Source: QAMX01 sp964448855
Lineage (GTDB): Bacteria; Bacillota; Clostridia; Oscillospirales; QAMX01
DNA length: 64,000 bases
Reading direction: 5' to 3'
Assembly (NCBI GenBank): GCA_964448855.1
Contig: CAYUXI010000002.1
Span: 1 to 64,000 of the forward strand
A program made the position numbers and the translations under genes. Below the pieces are notes generated by a model. That model was not told where the DNA came from and did not search any database. It was given only the letters and a program-made list of their open reading frames with translations. Positions 7,371-19,559 of the stretch are shown here, piece after piece. The number at the start of each line of letters is the position of its first letter. The stretch's first letter is position 1.

Positions 7371-10300
7371 ATGAAGAAGCACTTCAGCAAGCGTCTGCTT
7401 TCTCTTCTCCTTGCAGTCGTTCTGTGTGTCAGCATGGCTGTACCCGCCGGTGCAGCCGATGCAAGCGACAACAGCAGAACCATTCGCTTCGAGAAAGTAG
7501 ACAACAGTGCGGTGTCCGCTTCTCTGCCGACCGACCGGCTGGTCGATCAGAAGAACGCGACCCCGCAGTACAGCGCAACGGACAAGGTTCGTGTGTCCAT
7601 CGTGCTGGAAGGGAAATCCACCATCGAAAAGGGTTTCCTGCTCGATCACATTGCAACAAACAGCAGAGCCATGTCCTACCGGCAGAATCTGCAAACATCG
7701 CAGGACGCCATGGCCACCAAAATTTCCGGCGAGGCTCTGAAGGGCAAAACGCTCGATGTTGTCTGGAACCTGACGCTGGCGGCCAACCTGATTTCCGCCA
7801 ATGTGCTCTACGGCGACATTGACGCGATCAAAGCCGTCAAGGGCGTCAAGGACGTCTTTGTCGAAACGCGCTATGAACCGGACACCATCGGCACGGAAAC
7901 GACCGACCCGAACATGGCGACCTCCGGCGAAATGATCGGCAGCAATGCCGCATGGAGTGCCGGGTATACCGGTAAGGGCAGCATAATCGCCGTCATCGAC
8001 ACCGGTACGGATACGGACCACCAGAGCTTCGACGCGGACGCCTTCCTCTATGCGGTGGGCGAGGACGCGGAGCTGATGGATGCCACCGATATCGCAAGTG
8101 TTGTGGATCAACTGAACGTTCATATCGAACCCAGGACCGCTTACCGCAACGCGAAGCTCCCCTTTGCCTACAACTATGTTGACGGCGACTATGACGTCAC
8201 CCACGACAACGACGAGCAGGGGGAGCACGGCTCCCACGTCGCCGGGATTGCAACCGCCAACCGCTACATTCCTAACGGCGACGGCACCTACTCCGATGCG
8301 CTGACGACCGTTCACACCCAGGGCGTGGCTCCCGATGCCCAGCTGATCACTATGAAGGTCTTCGGCAAGAACGGTGGCGCCTATGACTCCGACTACATGG
8401 CCGCCATCGAGGATGCCATCGTCCTCGGCGCCGACAGCATCAACCTCTCCCTCGGCTCCGGCAATCCGGGCTTCTCCAGCGTCAGCACCACCGCCTATCA
8501 GGACATCATGGACAACCTGACCGAAGCGGGCGCAGTCATCTGCATTTCCGCCGGCAACAGCGGCACCTGGCAGGAGGAGACTACCTATGGCTACCTCTAC
8601 AATGACGGCGTCTCCATGCAGACGAACGGCTCTCCGGGCAGCTATACGAATGCCTTCACCGTGGGCTCGGTCGATAACACCGGTATCACCAGAAAATTCC
8701 TCATGCTCGGCGAAACGCCAGTGTCCTACACGGAAACCACCGGGTACACCAACGCATTAATCGAAACGCTTGACACAAGTGAAGACGACTCCGGCACCGA
8801 GTATGATTTCATCCTCTTTGAAAATACCGGTAAAGACGGCTCCGGGAACAACCTGCTGACGGACTACGCCGACCTGACAGCCGGCAAAATCGTCCTCGTT
8901 TCCCGTGGCACGTCCTCGTTCTATGAAAAGCACGAAGCCGTCGCAGAAGTCGGCGGCGCTGCGTGTATCGTCGTCAACAATCAGGCCGGTGAAATCAACA
9001 TGGATTTGTCGGGTTCGAAGGCGACGATTCCGTGCGTCTCCATCACACAGGCAGACGGCGAAGCCATCAAGGCCGCTGCGACACCTGTCACCGATGAAGG
9101 CGGCAATACGCTCTACTACACCGGCAAGATCAAGATTTATCAGGACGTCCGGAGCGTGCAGGGCTCTATGGATTCCTACACGATCAGCGACTTTTCCAGC
9201 TGGGGTGTTCCGGGCTCGCTGGAACTCAAACCGGAAATCACCGCGCCGGGCGGCAACATCTATTCCGTCAACGGTGCCGTTGCAGGCGGCAAGGCCTATG
9301 AAAATATGTCCGGCACCTCCATGGCCGCCCCGCAGGTCACCGGTATGGTCGCGCTGATCGCACAGTACATCCGTGAAAACGACCTGACCACAAAGACCGG
9401 CCTGTCCGCCCGTCAGCTGGCACAGAGCCTCCTGATGTCCACGGCCACTCCGATTGATGAAGAGGATTCCGGCTCCTACTATTCGCTGCTGGCGCAGGGA
9501 GCCGGTCTGGCCAACGTGGGCGATGCGCTCAACGCCCACAGCGTGATCATGATGGGCGAGGACGCGAACGCCGGAGCCGCTGACGGCAAGGTCAAGGTCG
9601 AGCTCGGCGATGACCCCGCCAAAACCGGCACCTATTCGTTCCGCTATACGCTTACCAACCTGAAAGACGAAGACGCCAAATACCACTTCGATACAGACGT
9701 GTTCACACAGGATGTCTTCGCAGCGAATACAGCTACAGGTGTTGACCTCCTCCACGATACCTGGACAACGCCGCTGGATGCGATTGTTACCTATGAAGTG
9801 GGCGGCGTTCAGCTCTTCTCCGATCGCGCTCAGAAAATCCTCGACTACGTTGCAGGCGACGGTGAGCTGACCGACGATGAAACAGCCGCATACGACGTGG
9901 ACGGGGACGGCAGCATCACGTCCTATGACGCACACCTTGCCCTCATCTCTGATCTGTCGATCGTTCTCCCCGCCAACGAAAGCGTCACCGTGAACGTGAC
10001 GATTGTCCTGACGGATGAGACGAAGGAATACCTGAACACATATTACCCGGTCGGCGCATACATTGAAGCCTTCAGCTACGCAGAAGAAGTGAGCTCAGCA
10101 GAAGGCGAACTGGGCACCCGTCACTCCATCCCGGTGCTCGGCTTCTACGGCAACTGGTCCGACGCCTCCATGTATGATGTCGGTACGCTGGCCGAATACT
10201 GGTACGAAACCGAAGAACGCTACCCGTATCTGGTCAACGAAACCGAATTGTTCACAAACTACCTGACCGTCAAGTATGCGGGCGACAGCAGCGAATACTA

Positions 10301-13300
10301 TTATTTCGGCAACCCGCTGACGGACGACGACGAATACCTCGAGGAACGCAACGCGTTCAACAGCAACGACCTCCTCGCGAAGTACTATGCAACCATCATT
10401 CGCAATGCGGGCGGCGCCATCTGGCAGGTGACCGATGCGGAGACCGGCGAAGTCTATGCCCGCAAAGAGCTAGGCGCAGCGTACAGCGCCTATTACTATG
10501 CGAACGGTCAAGCCTGGCAAAACACGCAGTCCAGCGTCGCACTGAACTGGAACGGCACAGACGCTGAAGGCGACAAGCTCCCCGAAGGGACGGAAGTGCT
10601 CGTCTCCCTGATTCTTGCACCGGAGTATTACGCTTCCGAAGACGGCACGTATGACTGGGATGCTCTGACCGACGGCAACGAGGCGAACGGCGAACTGGGC
10701 GACGGCGCTTTCATGACCACGCGCACCGCTATCGACAACACCGCGCCGGAGCTGTCCATAGTCACCTACGATGCGGAAAGCAATGCGCTCTCCGTCACGG
10801 CGGCTGATAACCGCTATCTGGCGTGTGTCGCACTCTATGAGAATGGCGTGGAAAAGGAACGTGCCTTCTCCGTACCGAATCAGGCACTGGAGGAGATGGG
10901 CGAAGCCTTTGAAAGTGTGCTGGATCTCTCTGAGTACACGGAAGAAGATTTGGACGATGGCATTGAGTTCTACCTGCAGCTCACCGACTACGCCATGAAC
11001 CAGACCACCTACAAGTTTATCTTGAAAACAGCACCTGTAATCGATAACACCAAGGTTCCCCCAACGTCCATCACCCTGCCGGAAACGCTGACACTGGCCA
11101 AACGCGGGACGGCGCAGCTGACCCCGGCGTTTGAACCGTGGCTGGCCATCGAAATGGTCACGTGGTCTTCCGCCGATGAAAGCATTGCCACAGTGGACGA
11201 AAACGGTGTGGTCACCGGCATTGAAGAGGGCACCACCACCATCACTGCGACCTCTACCGCTGACGAAACGGTATCCGCTACCTGCACAGTCACCGTCAAA
11301 GCGTTCGACGTCACGCTGAACGGGATGCTGCAGGATGGAGACGGCAACCCGCAGCTCTTTGCGTGGAATCTGAAAACAGACAACACCTGGAGCAAAACAG
11401 CCGACTTGGAAAACGATATCAACGCGGCCACCTTTGACTTCGCACACGAAGATGGAAAAGTCTTCCAGATGGATACCGATGGTTACCTCTACAAGGTCGA
11501 CCCCACCACCGGCGAAACGCTGGAAACGTCGGCTGCCGCCGTCGAATTCGGTGCCCCGGTCGATGATATGGAATACGCCGGGCTCACCAGCCTGAATATG
11601 GAGCAGGATGTGCTGGTCGGCGTCTACGGCTCGTATTTCCTGTATTCCATCCCCGGCATGGATAACACCTTCAGCTCCGGCTGGAATATGGCGAGCTACC
11701 TAGGCACCTACCTCGGCGCTTCCAGATTCACGGCGGTCGCCTGGGCAGGGTACGATAATCAAGGCAGAGACGTTTTCTTCTGCCTGACCGATTCCGGCGA
11801 TTTCTGGGTCATCATGCCTAACTTCGATACCGGCAGCGCGGGCATGAACTTCTACAACACGGACCTCGACCTCAACTTCCCGGGCTATAACGGCGCGTAC
11901 TACTGCTCCATGGTCATGGGCGAAGACGGGAACTTCTACCTCAGCTATTTTAACGGCGACACCAACCAGATCTACGTGCTGGAAGGCGAAGACGTGTATG
12001 ATGAAGGTGGCGAGTACTATGACACGGTCTACCACGCCACGCTCCTCGGTGACGTCGGCGACGGCGTCTGGCCGTGCGCTCTGCTCACCGTCACGTCGAA
12101 CGAAACCGAAGATTCCGGTGCAACCGACGGCGATGACTCCGGCGAGACCAACGCACAGCGGATCATCACCCGCGAATGCACCGAGCTGGCAACTGCAAAC
12201 GCCGAAACGATTCAGCGCCCGCAGCCCGCAGCCAACGGCAGCCTCAACGCCATCCGCGTCAACGCTGCGCCGAAGGCCACGCTGAACAAGGAACCGGTCG
12301 CCGAAGCGAACGGCACCACCGTCACGGAAACCGGCAGCATTCACCTCGACATGGAGGCAGATGCCTCCACCAACGGTCTGCTGCAGATCGAATATGACGA
12401 AGACGTGCTGACGCTCTTCAGCGCTACCAAGCAGAAGGTCGCGGCCGCGTTCCATTCGGAATCCGGCAAGCTCACGATGGCCTATGCCGCAGCCAGCGAA
12501 GTCAGCGATGTCATTGCATCCCTGATTTTCAGCTACGATCTGGCCACCTGCCCGGATACGACCACCGTCAAGCTCACCGTTCTGGAGGACGGAGTGGACT
12601 TCGAACCCGCCGAGCCTGTTGAGCTGACACTCACGCTGAAAAAAGCGGAACAACCCGACCCGGTTGACCCGACACCTGTTGATCCGACCCCGGTTGACCC
12701 GACCCCGGTTGACCCGACCCCGGTTCGCCCGTCCGAGCCGATTCCGGTCGATCCGGTTCCGCCGGTGACGCCGGACGAACCGGCAGCCACCAACCCGTTT
12801 GACGATATTGACGGCCATATGTTCTATGACGACATCCTGTATGTCTACCGGAACGGCCTGATGAACGGCACGGGCGACAACCACTTCTCACCGGATCTCG
12901 CCATGACCCGCGGTATGCTGGTCACCATCCTGTACCGGATGGAGGGCGAACCCGAAGTGGAGAGCGCGATTTCCTTCCCGGATGTGGAGGACGGACAGTT
13001 CTACACGAAGGCCGTCGCATGGGCAGCATCCAACCACATCGTCAACGGCTGTGACGACGGCACCTTCCAGCCGAAACTGGAAATCACGCGGGAACAGCTG
13101 GTCACCATCCTGTACCGCTATGCGCAGTACAAGGGCTGCGACGTCAGCACAACGGAAACGCTGGCGGACTTCACCGATGCGGACACGATTGCGCCGTATG
13201 CATCCGAGGCCTTCTGCTGGGCCGTTGACGCCGGTATCATCAACGGCACCGGCAACAACCAGCTGAGCCCGAAGGGCACGGCCACTCGCGGCCAGCTCGC

Positions 13301-13337
13301 CGCCATCATCCACCGCTACTGCAGCTGGATGGACTGA
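7371..13337 (+). CDS. Giant SLH-anchored secreted subtilase (1988 aa)
   Basis: A cell-surface serine protease. A signal peptide covers residues 1-29 (cleavage likely after AGA). A propeptide-like region leads into an S8 domain with Asp about 210 (VIDTGTDTDHQ), His about 289 (HGSHVAG) and Ser about 650 (GTSMAAPQ). A PA-type insertion lies between His and Ser, as in lactocepin/C5a-peptidase relatives. An EF-hand/dockerin-like DVDGDGSITSYDAH lies near residue 845, a Big_2 Ig-like domain about 1230-1310, and a cohesin-like beta region about 1650-1755. A Pro-Val-Asp-Pro-Thr linker follows, then three SLH repeats from about 1807 to the end that bind cell-wall polymer. A pair of hairpins precedes it and a strong terminator follows. 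It probably degrades host or dietary protein; the substrate is unknown. Confidence 0.93.
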   Translation: MKKHFSKRLLSLLLAVVLCVSMAVPAGAADASDNSRTIRFEKVDNSAVSASLPTDRLVDQKNATPQYSATDKVRVSIVLEGKSTIEKGFLLDHIATNSRAMSYRQNLQTSQDAMATKISGEALKGKTLDVVWNLTLAANLISANVLYGDIDAIKAVKGVKDVFVETRYEPDTIGTETTDPNMATSGEMIGSNAAWSAGYTGKGSIIAVIDTGTDTDHQSFDADAFLYAVGEDAELMDATDIASVVDQLNVHIEPRTAYRNAKLPFAYNYVDGDYDVTHDNDEQGEHGSHVAGIATANRYIPNGDGTYSDALTTVHTQGVAPDAQLITMKVFGKNGGAYDSDYMAAIEDAIVLGADSINLSLGSGNPGFSSVSTTAYQDIMDNLTEAGAVICISAGNSGTWQEETTYGYLYNDGVSMQTNGSPGSYTNAFTVGSVDNTGITRKFLMLGETPVSYTETTGYTNALIETLDTSEDDSGTEYDFILFENTGKDGSGNNLLTDYADLTAGKIVLVSRGTSSFYEKHEAVAEVGGAACIVVNNQAGEINMDLSGSKATIPCVSITQADGEAIKAAATPVTDEGGNTLYYTGKIKIYQDVRSVQGSMDSYTISDFSSWGVPGSLELKPEITAPGGNIYSVNGAVAGGKAYENMSGTSMAAPQVTGMVALIAQYIRENDLTTKTGLSARQLAQSLLMSTATPIDEEDSGSYYSLLAQGAGLANVGDALNAHSVIMMGEDANAGAADGKVKVELGDDPAKTGTYSFRYTLTNLKDEDAKYHFDTDVFTQDVFAANTATGVDLLHDTWTTPLDAIVTYEVGGVQLFSDRAQKILDYVAGDGELTDDETAAYDVDGDGSITSYDAHLALISDLSIVLPANESVTVNVTIVLTDETKEYLNTYYPVGAYIEAFSYAEEVSSAEGELGTRHSIPVLGFYGNWSDASMYDVGTLAEYWYETEERYPYLVNETELFTNYLTVKYAGDSSEYYYFGNPLTDDDEYLEERNAFNSNDLLAKYYATIIRNAGGAIWQVTDAETGEVYARKELGAAYSAYYYANGQAWQNTQSSVALNWNGTDAEGDKLPEGTEVLVSLILAPEYYASEDGTYDWDALTDGNEANGELGDGAFMTTRTAIDNTAPELSIVTYDAESNALSVTAADNRYLACVALYENGVEKERAFSVPNQALEEMGEAFESVLDLSEYTEEDLDDGIEFYLQLTDYAMNQTTYKFILKTAPVIDNTKVPPTSITLPETLTLAKRGTAQLTPAFEPWLAIEMVTWSSADESIATVDENGVVTGIEEGTTTITATSTADETVSATCTVTVKAFDVTLNGMLQDGDGNPQLFAWNLKTDNTWSKTADLENDINAATFDFAHEDGKVFQMDTDGYLYKVDPTTGETLETSAAAVEFGAPVDDMEYAGLTSLNMEQDVLVGVYGSYFLYSIPGMDNTFSSGWNMASYLGTYLGASRFTAVAWAGYDNQGRDVFFCLTDSGDFWVIMPNFDTGSAGMNFYNTDLDLNFPGYNGAYYCSMVMGEDGNFYLSYFNGDTNQIYVLEGEDVYDEGGEYYDTVYHATLLGDVGDGVWPCALLTVTSNETEDSGATDGDDSGETNAQRIITRECTELATANAETIQRPQPAANGSLNAIRVNAAPKATLNKEPVAEANGTTVTETGSIHLDMEADASTNGLLQIEYDEDVLTLFSATKQKVAAAFHSESGKLTMAYAAASEVSDVIASLIFSYDLATCPDTTTVKLTVLEDGVDFEPAEPVELTLTLKKAEQPDPVDPTPVDPTPVDPTPVDPTPVRPSEPIPVDPVPPVTPDEPAATNPFDDIDGHMFYDDILYVYRNGLMNGTGDNHFSPDLAMTRGMLVTILYRMEGEPEVESAISFPDVEDGQFYTKAVAWAASNHIVNGCDDGTFQPKLEITREQLVTILYRYAQYKGCDVSTTETLADFTDADTIAPYASEAFCWAVDAGIINGTGNNQLSPKGTATRGQLAAIIHRYCSWMD
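12655..12733 (+). repeat. 15-bp in-gene tandem repeat coding a PVDPT linker
   Basis: About five imperfect copies of GTTGACCCGACCCCG encode repeating Pro-Val-Asp-Pro-Thr between the beta domain and the SLH repeats of the subtilase. Near-identical copies make this a likely site of length variation between strains. Confidence 0.8.
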
Positions 13338-13371
13338 ACCACCCCGCACAGCAAATTCCAGAAAACACAAC

Positions 13372-13407
13372 AAAACGGAGGCACCGAAACAGGTGCCTCC
13401 GTTTTTT
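13372..13407. terminator. Terminator between convergent subtilase and P-type ATPase genes
   Basis: ACGGAGGCACC (13375-13385) pairs with GGTGCCTCCGT (13392-13402), with T6 on the plus side and A4 on the minus side. Confidence 0.9.
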
Positions 13408-13437
13408 GTAGTTCAGGGGAGTTTTCCGTTGGGAAAT

Positions 13438-15843
<2,406 letters not shown>

Positions 15844-15955
15844 GACGATCGATGCTCCGTCTGTCAAAAAATAAATGGAATCATACGCATTATACCGCCA
15901 ACGCCAACGCTTGTCAAGCTGTTTTTGAAAATTCTGCGGATTCTTACCAAAACAC

Positions 15956-15984
15956 TTGACAAGCCGGAAATGACGTGCTATAAT
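15956..15984 (+). promoter_or_regulatory. Promoter of the GntR-ABC operon
   Basis: TTGACA (15956-15961) and TATAAT (15979-15984) with a 17-base spacer, immediately before the operator palindrome. Confidence 0.88.
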
Positions 15985-15987
15985 ATC

Positions 15988-16012
15988 GGTGTACTACGAC
16001 ACACAGTACACC
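15988..16012 (+). promoter_or_regulatory. Palindromic operator for the YtrA-type GntR regulator
   Basis: GGTGTACT, a 9-base centre, then AGTACACC form a perfect inverted repeat just downstream of the -10 box, covering the likely transcription start. Position and symmetry suit autorepression by the GntR protein encoded next. Confidence 0.8.
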
Positions 16013-16050
16013 TAAAACACAAAGCGCAATCGAAAGGAGTGTGACCCGGT

Positions 16051-16449
16051 TTGTTCATCATTGATCGGTATTCCCCAACGCCAATCTATGAACAGCTGAC
16101 CGAACAGTTTGAACGGTTGATTCTGCTCGGCGTGCTTGGCCCGAACGCGGCGCTGCCGTCTGTACGAGCGCTGTCGCAGGAGCTTGCGATCAACCCGAAT
16201 ACCGTGCAGAAGGCGTATGCGGATCTGGAAAGACGCGGCCTCTGCTTTGCAGCACCCGGCACAGGGCGGTTCATTACGCTGAACGCCGCCGACATTCTGC
16301 GCCGGGAACAGGATGGCTTTCTGGAGGAGCTGGAACGGATGGGGGAGAAGCTGGCCGCATACGGCGTTCCGCTGGAACAGGCACAGGCGGCCGTGCAGAA
16401 GGGCTATGCTGCACATAATAACAGAGCGAAAGGAGAACAAACCGTATGA
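16051..16449 (+). CDS. GntR-family regulator, YtrA subfamily
   Basis: A 132-residue repressor with an N-terminal winged helix (PIYEQLTEQFERLI, LPSVRALSQELAINPNTVQKAY) and only a short helical tail, the hallmark of YtrA-type GntR proteins that control ABC exporters. The start is TTG at 16051 with AAAGGAG 11 bases upstream. The stop overlaps the ATG of the ATPase gene. It probably binds the palindrome at 15988. Such systems often respond to cell-envelope stress or antibiotics; the inducer here is unknown. Confidence 0.9.
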   Translation: MFIIDRYSPTPIYEQLTEQFERLILLGVLGPNAALPSVRALSQELAINPNTVQKAYADLERRGLCFAAPGTGRFITLNAADILRREQDGFLEELERMGEKLAAYGVPLEQAQAAVQKGYAAHNNRAKGEQTV

Positions 16450-17360
16450 TTTGTGCGGAAAATGTAACGATGAAGTTTGGCAGCTTTACGGCGCTGGACA
16501 GCCTGAACTGCCAGATTCCCCGCGGCTGTGTCTACGGCCTGGTCGGATCCAACGGCGCGGGGAAATCGACGTTCCTGCGGCTGATCGCAGGCGTATATCG
16601 CCCGGCCAAGGGTCGGGTGACCATTGAGGGGGTTCCGGTGTACGATGCGCCGGAGGCCAAGGAGCGGGTCGCCTTTGTCCCGGATGAGCTGTTCTTTTTG
16701 CCACACGCCAATATGCATCGGATGGCCGCCTTCTACCGCGCCAATTATCGGACGTTTTCGGAGGAACGGTATGCCGAGCTGGTGGCGGCCTTTGACCTGA
16801 ACCCGAAGGCGAATCTGGCCACGTTTTCCAAGGGAATGCGCCGTCAGGCGGCGATTATCCTGGCGCTGTCCACCATGCCGGACTACATCCTGTTTGACGA
16901 GACGTTTGACGGCCTCGACCCGGTAATGCGGAATCTCGTCAAACGCGTGATCTATGACGATGTCGAGACACGCGGCACAACGGCGGTCATTTCCAGCCAT
17001 TCCCTGCGCGACCTGGAAGACACCTGCGACCAGCTGGCACTGCTGCACAAGGGCGGCCTGATTTTTGAAAGCGATATCGAAAACCTGAAAACCAGCCTCT
17101 TCAAAGTGCAGATTGCCTTTTCCCAGCCGTTTGACCGGGATATTCTGGACGGCATCGAGGTGCTGAACTGGAACCGAAAGGGCTCGGTAGCGAATGCAAT
17201 CGTCCGCGGCGACCGCGCACAGGTGCAGAAGCAGCTGACCGACAAAAAGCCGCTGCTGCTCGACCTGCTGCCGCTGACACTGGAAGAAATTTTTCTCTAT
17301 GAGATGGAAGCGCTCGGCTATGTGTTCGACGATGTCCTGCGCAGGGAGGAGAAAGCATGA
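16446..17360 (+). CDS. ABC transporter ATP-binding protein
   Basis: A 304-residue ATPase. Walker A is GSNGAGKST near residue 35-43. The signature is the degenerate FSKGMRRQ in place of LSGGQ, typical of YtrB/BcrA-like subfamilies. Walker B is YILFDETFDGLD, and a switch His is in SSHSLRD. ATGA overlaps join it to both neighbours, so the three genes form a tightly coupled operon. It pairs with the permease that follows. Confidence 0.92.
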   Translation: MICAENVTMKFGSFTALDSLNCQIPRGCVYGLVGSNGAGKSTFLRLIAGVYRPAKGRVTIEGVPVYDAPEAKERVAFVPDELFFLPHANMHRMAAFYRANYRTFSEERYAELVAAFDLNPKANLATFSKGMRRQAAIILALSTMPDYILFDETFDGLDPVMRNLVKRVIYDDVETRGTTAVISSHSLRDLEDTCDQLALLHKGGLIFESDIENLKTSLFKVQIAFSQPFDRDILDGIEVLNWNRKGSVANAIVRGDRAQVQKQLTDKKPLLLDLLPLTLEEIFLYEMEALGYVFDDVLRREEKA

Positions 17361-19510
17361 AACAACAGAAACTGCTGAATGGCCGTCTTTACCTGGATAT
17401 GCTGCGCCAGCTGATGCTGATGGGCTGCATCCTGGCGGCGGCCTGTATCCTGATCACACTGCTGCCGCCGCTGGTGTATGCAGTGACCTGGTCAACAACC
17501 GACTCGATTCAGATTTCAATCAAAGCGGTCGCACCAGCGCTGTGGGGCTTTCTCTATCTGGGCGGTGCGGGCTTGGTCTATCTGGCGTTTTCCTGGCTGA
17601 ATCAGCGGAACGCCTGCGACTGCTATTACGCCCTGCCCAATACCGCCCGGACGACGTGGCTCTCGACCTTTGCCGCCGTGGCGACCTGGATTGTCGGCAT
17701 CGTCACGGCCACGGTGACGCTGGGCTATCTCGGCTATGCCGCAGCCGGTATCGCCCTGCCGATGGCGTATTTCCCGAAGCTGGTCGCATATTTTGCCATC
17801 GGCACCCTGCAGGTGGCCGCTGCAACATCGGTGGCCGTCAGCCTGACCGGAACGCGCTTCTCCAACCTCGTGGTCACGGCACTGATTCTCTTCCTGCCGC
17901 GCTTCCTCCTGACGATGGTCGGACTTGGCGTGCTGGAACGCTCCCACATGATTCCAGCCTCCGAGCTGTCCTTCCTGCTGAACCCGCGCTACAACATCGC
18001 GGCCGTGCCGCTGACGCTGTTTTCCTCCATCATGAACGGCGAAGGCGTCCCGGAGCTGATCGGCTTTGGCTGGGGCGATTTGTATTCCGCCGTTCTGACA
18101 CTTCTGTATGCGGCGGCGGGGCTCGTGCTGCATGAACACCGCCGGGCGGAAACGGCAGGCTCCAGCGCGCCGTGCCAACTGCTGCAGCACATCTACCGCA
18201 GCGCGCTGACGATTCCGTTTTTGTCCGTGCTGGCATTTGCGGCGGCTGTCGAATATGAACGGCTGCTCTATTATATGAGCCACCATTTCGCCATCACGGC
18301 GACGCTGGTGCTTGTGGCGGCACTCTGCTATTTTGCCTATGAGCTGATGACGAGCAAACGCTTCAAAAACCTGCTGACGACGCTCCCTCTGTTCCTCGTG
18401 CTGATCTTTGCCGTACCGGCCGCGCTGTACGGCGGAACGGTCTTGTGTACCGATTTCATGCAGCAGAGGACGGTTCAGGTATCCGAAATTGAGAGCATCC
18501 GCATCGATGTGACCGACCTCCACGATGTTACAACGTATGAGCGGCTGCTGCTCCGCGAGGTGGACATCCGGAATGAGGAGCTGAACGAGCTCGTCGTCAC
18601 GGCGCTGAACCGCACCATTGCCTGCGCGGAAGCGCATCAGGGAGCCATCTTCCCGGAAGAAGAATCCAGCGGAGCCGTGTTCGGCGGCAGTCAATGCAAG
18701 ATCACGATTTCCACCGGCCGCCGGAGCTTTACGCGCTTTGTCTATTTCACACCGGCGGAGCTTCGAAGCATCGAAACCATCCTGGCAAAGGATGCAGACT
18801 GTCAGGCCGCCAGACGGATTTTGCCGAAGACCGAGGAGGTCATCTCCTGCCAGCTCGTCCTGGACGGCGAATGGCATTCTCTGGGAGGCGATGATGCCTA
18901 TCGGTGGACGGATTATCTGGAGGAGCTGAGCGCCTACAGCGGAGCGGAGTACGATGCGGCCATGACAGACACACCGTATCAGGGTGTCCTGCAGCTCCGT
19001 GTCGTTGGCCGCCGGAACGGTGTCCGGTTCACCACGTGCTATCCGGTCAATGCGTACACGCCGAAGCTGTTCGAAACGGCCATGTCGTACGGTTCGATCA
19101 AGCTCCAAAGCCTGCGCGATACCCTCCAAATCCTGGAATCAGCCGATGAAACCAGCAACGCCAGCGCCAGCATCACCTTCCTGCATACCGGTGCTTCCGG
19201 CGAGGTCGTCCGGTATGACGGCAATCCGCTGGAAAATGACGCACTGCTGGCCGCTATGCAGCGTGCGGCGGAATCGCCCGATGCGCAGACCGCAAGGATG
19301 GATGCACCGCTGATGCTTGTCTGGTGGGAGCTGCTACAGGAATCCCCCGACTCGATCGGCGAGGAGTGGGTTACCTTGAGCTTTATTTCTGAAACGGTTC
19401 TCGTGGCACTGGAACCGGCAGAGGCCGAAGCGCTGATGCAGCTGCTGGAAGCGAGCGGAAAGGACGGATTCCTGTACCCCGTGCCGAGTGCAACGGATAC
19501 ACACTCCTGA
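17357..19510 (+). CDS. ABC transporter membrane permease with large extracytoplasmic domain
   Basis: A 717-residue protein. The first 430 residues contain six to eight hydrophobic segments (for example around MLMGCILAAACILITLL and VVTALILFLPRFLL). The rest is a hydrophilic domain of about 280 residues without recognised motif, probably outside the membrane. It starts at the ATGA overlap with the ATPase gene. No family was recognised beyond ABC-2-like permeases. It probably exports a drug, peptide or lipid under control of the YtrA-type regulator. Confidence 0.8.
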   Translation: MKQQKLLNGRLYLDMLRQLMLMGCILAAACILITLLPPLVYAVTWSTTDSIQISIKAVAPALWGFLYLGGAGLVYLAFSWLNQRNACDCYYALPNTARTTWLSTFAAVATWIVGIVTATVTLGYLGYAAAGIALPMAYFPKLVAYFAIGTLQVAAATSVAVSLTGTRFSNLVVTALILFLPRFLLTMVGLGVLERSHMIPASELSFLLNPRYNIAAVPLTLFSSIMNGEGVPELIGFGWGDLYSAVLTLLYAAAGLVLHEHRRAETAGSSAPCQLLQHIYRSALTIPFLSVLAFAAAVEYERLLYYMSHHFAITATLVLVAALCYFAYELMTSKRFKNLLTTLPLFLVLIFAVPAALYGGTVLCTDFMQQRTVQVSEIESIRIDVTDLHDVTTYERLLLREVDIRNEELNELVVTALNRTIACAEAHQGAIFPEEESSGAVFGGSQCKITISTGRRSFTRFVYFTPAELRSIETILAKDADCQAARRILPKTEEVISCQLVLDGEWHSLGGDDAYRWTDYLEELSAYSGAEYDAAMTDTPYQGVLQLRVVGRRNGVRFTTCYPVNAYTPKLFETAMSYGSIKLQSLRDTLQILESADETSNASASITFLHTGASGEVVRYDGNPLENDALLAAMQRAAESPDAQTARMDAPLMLVWWELLQESPDSIGEEWVTLSFISETVLVALEPAEAEALMQLLEASGKDGFLYPVPSATDTHS

Positions 19511-19513
19511 CCT

Positions 19514-19555
19514 GAAAAAATCTGCCCCGGATTGTTCATGGACAATCCGGGGCAG
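19514..19555 (-). terminator. Terminator, mainly minus strand
   Basis: CTGCCCCGGATTGT (19522-19535) pairs perfectly with ACAATCCGGGGCAG (19542-19555). The A6 run at 19515-19520 gives a T-run on the minus strand, so it ends the minus-strand exporter/TetR region. It may also slow plus-strand transcription. Confidence 0.75.
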
Positions 19556-19559
19556 AAGT

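Noticed and set aside
6903..8315. 470-residue open frame on the minus strand, antisense to tRNAs and the subtilase start
   Set aside because: It runs through two tRNAs and the signal peptide region of a well-supported gene, has Val/Gly/Arg-rich shadow composition, and no ribosome binding site.
16086..19129. Large minus-strand frames under the GntR-ABC operon
   Set aside because: They overlap three coupled plus-strand genes with clear motifs and have no start signals.
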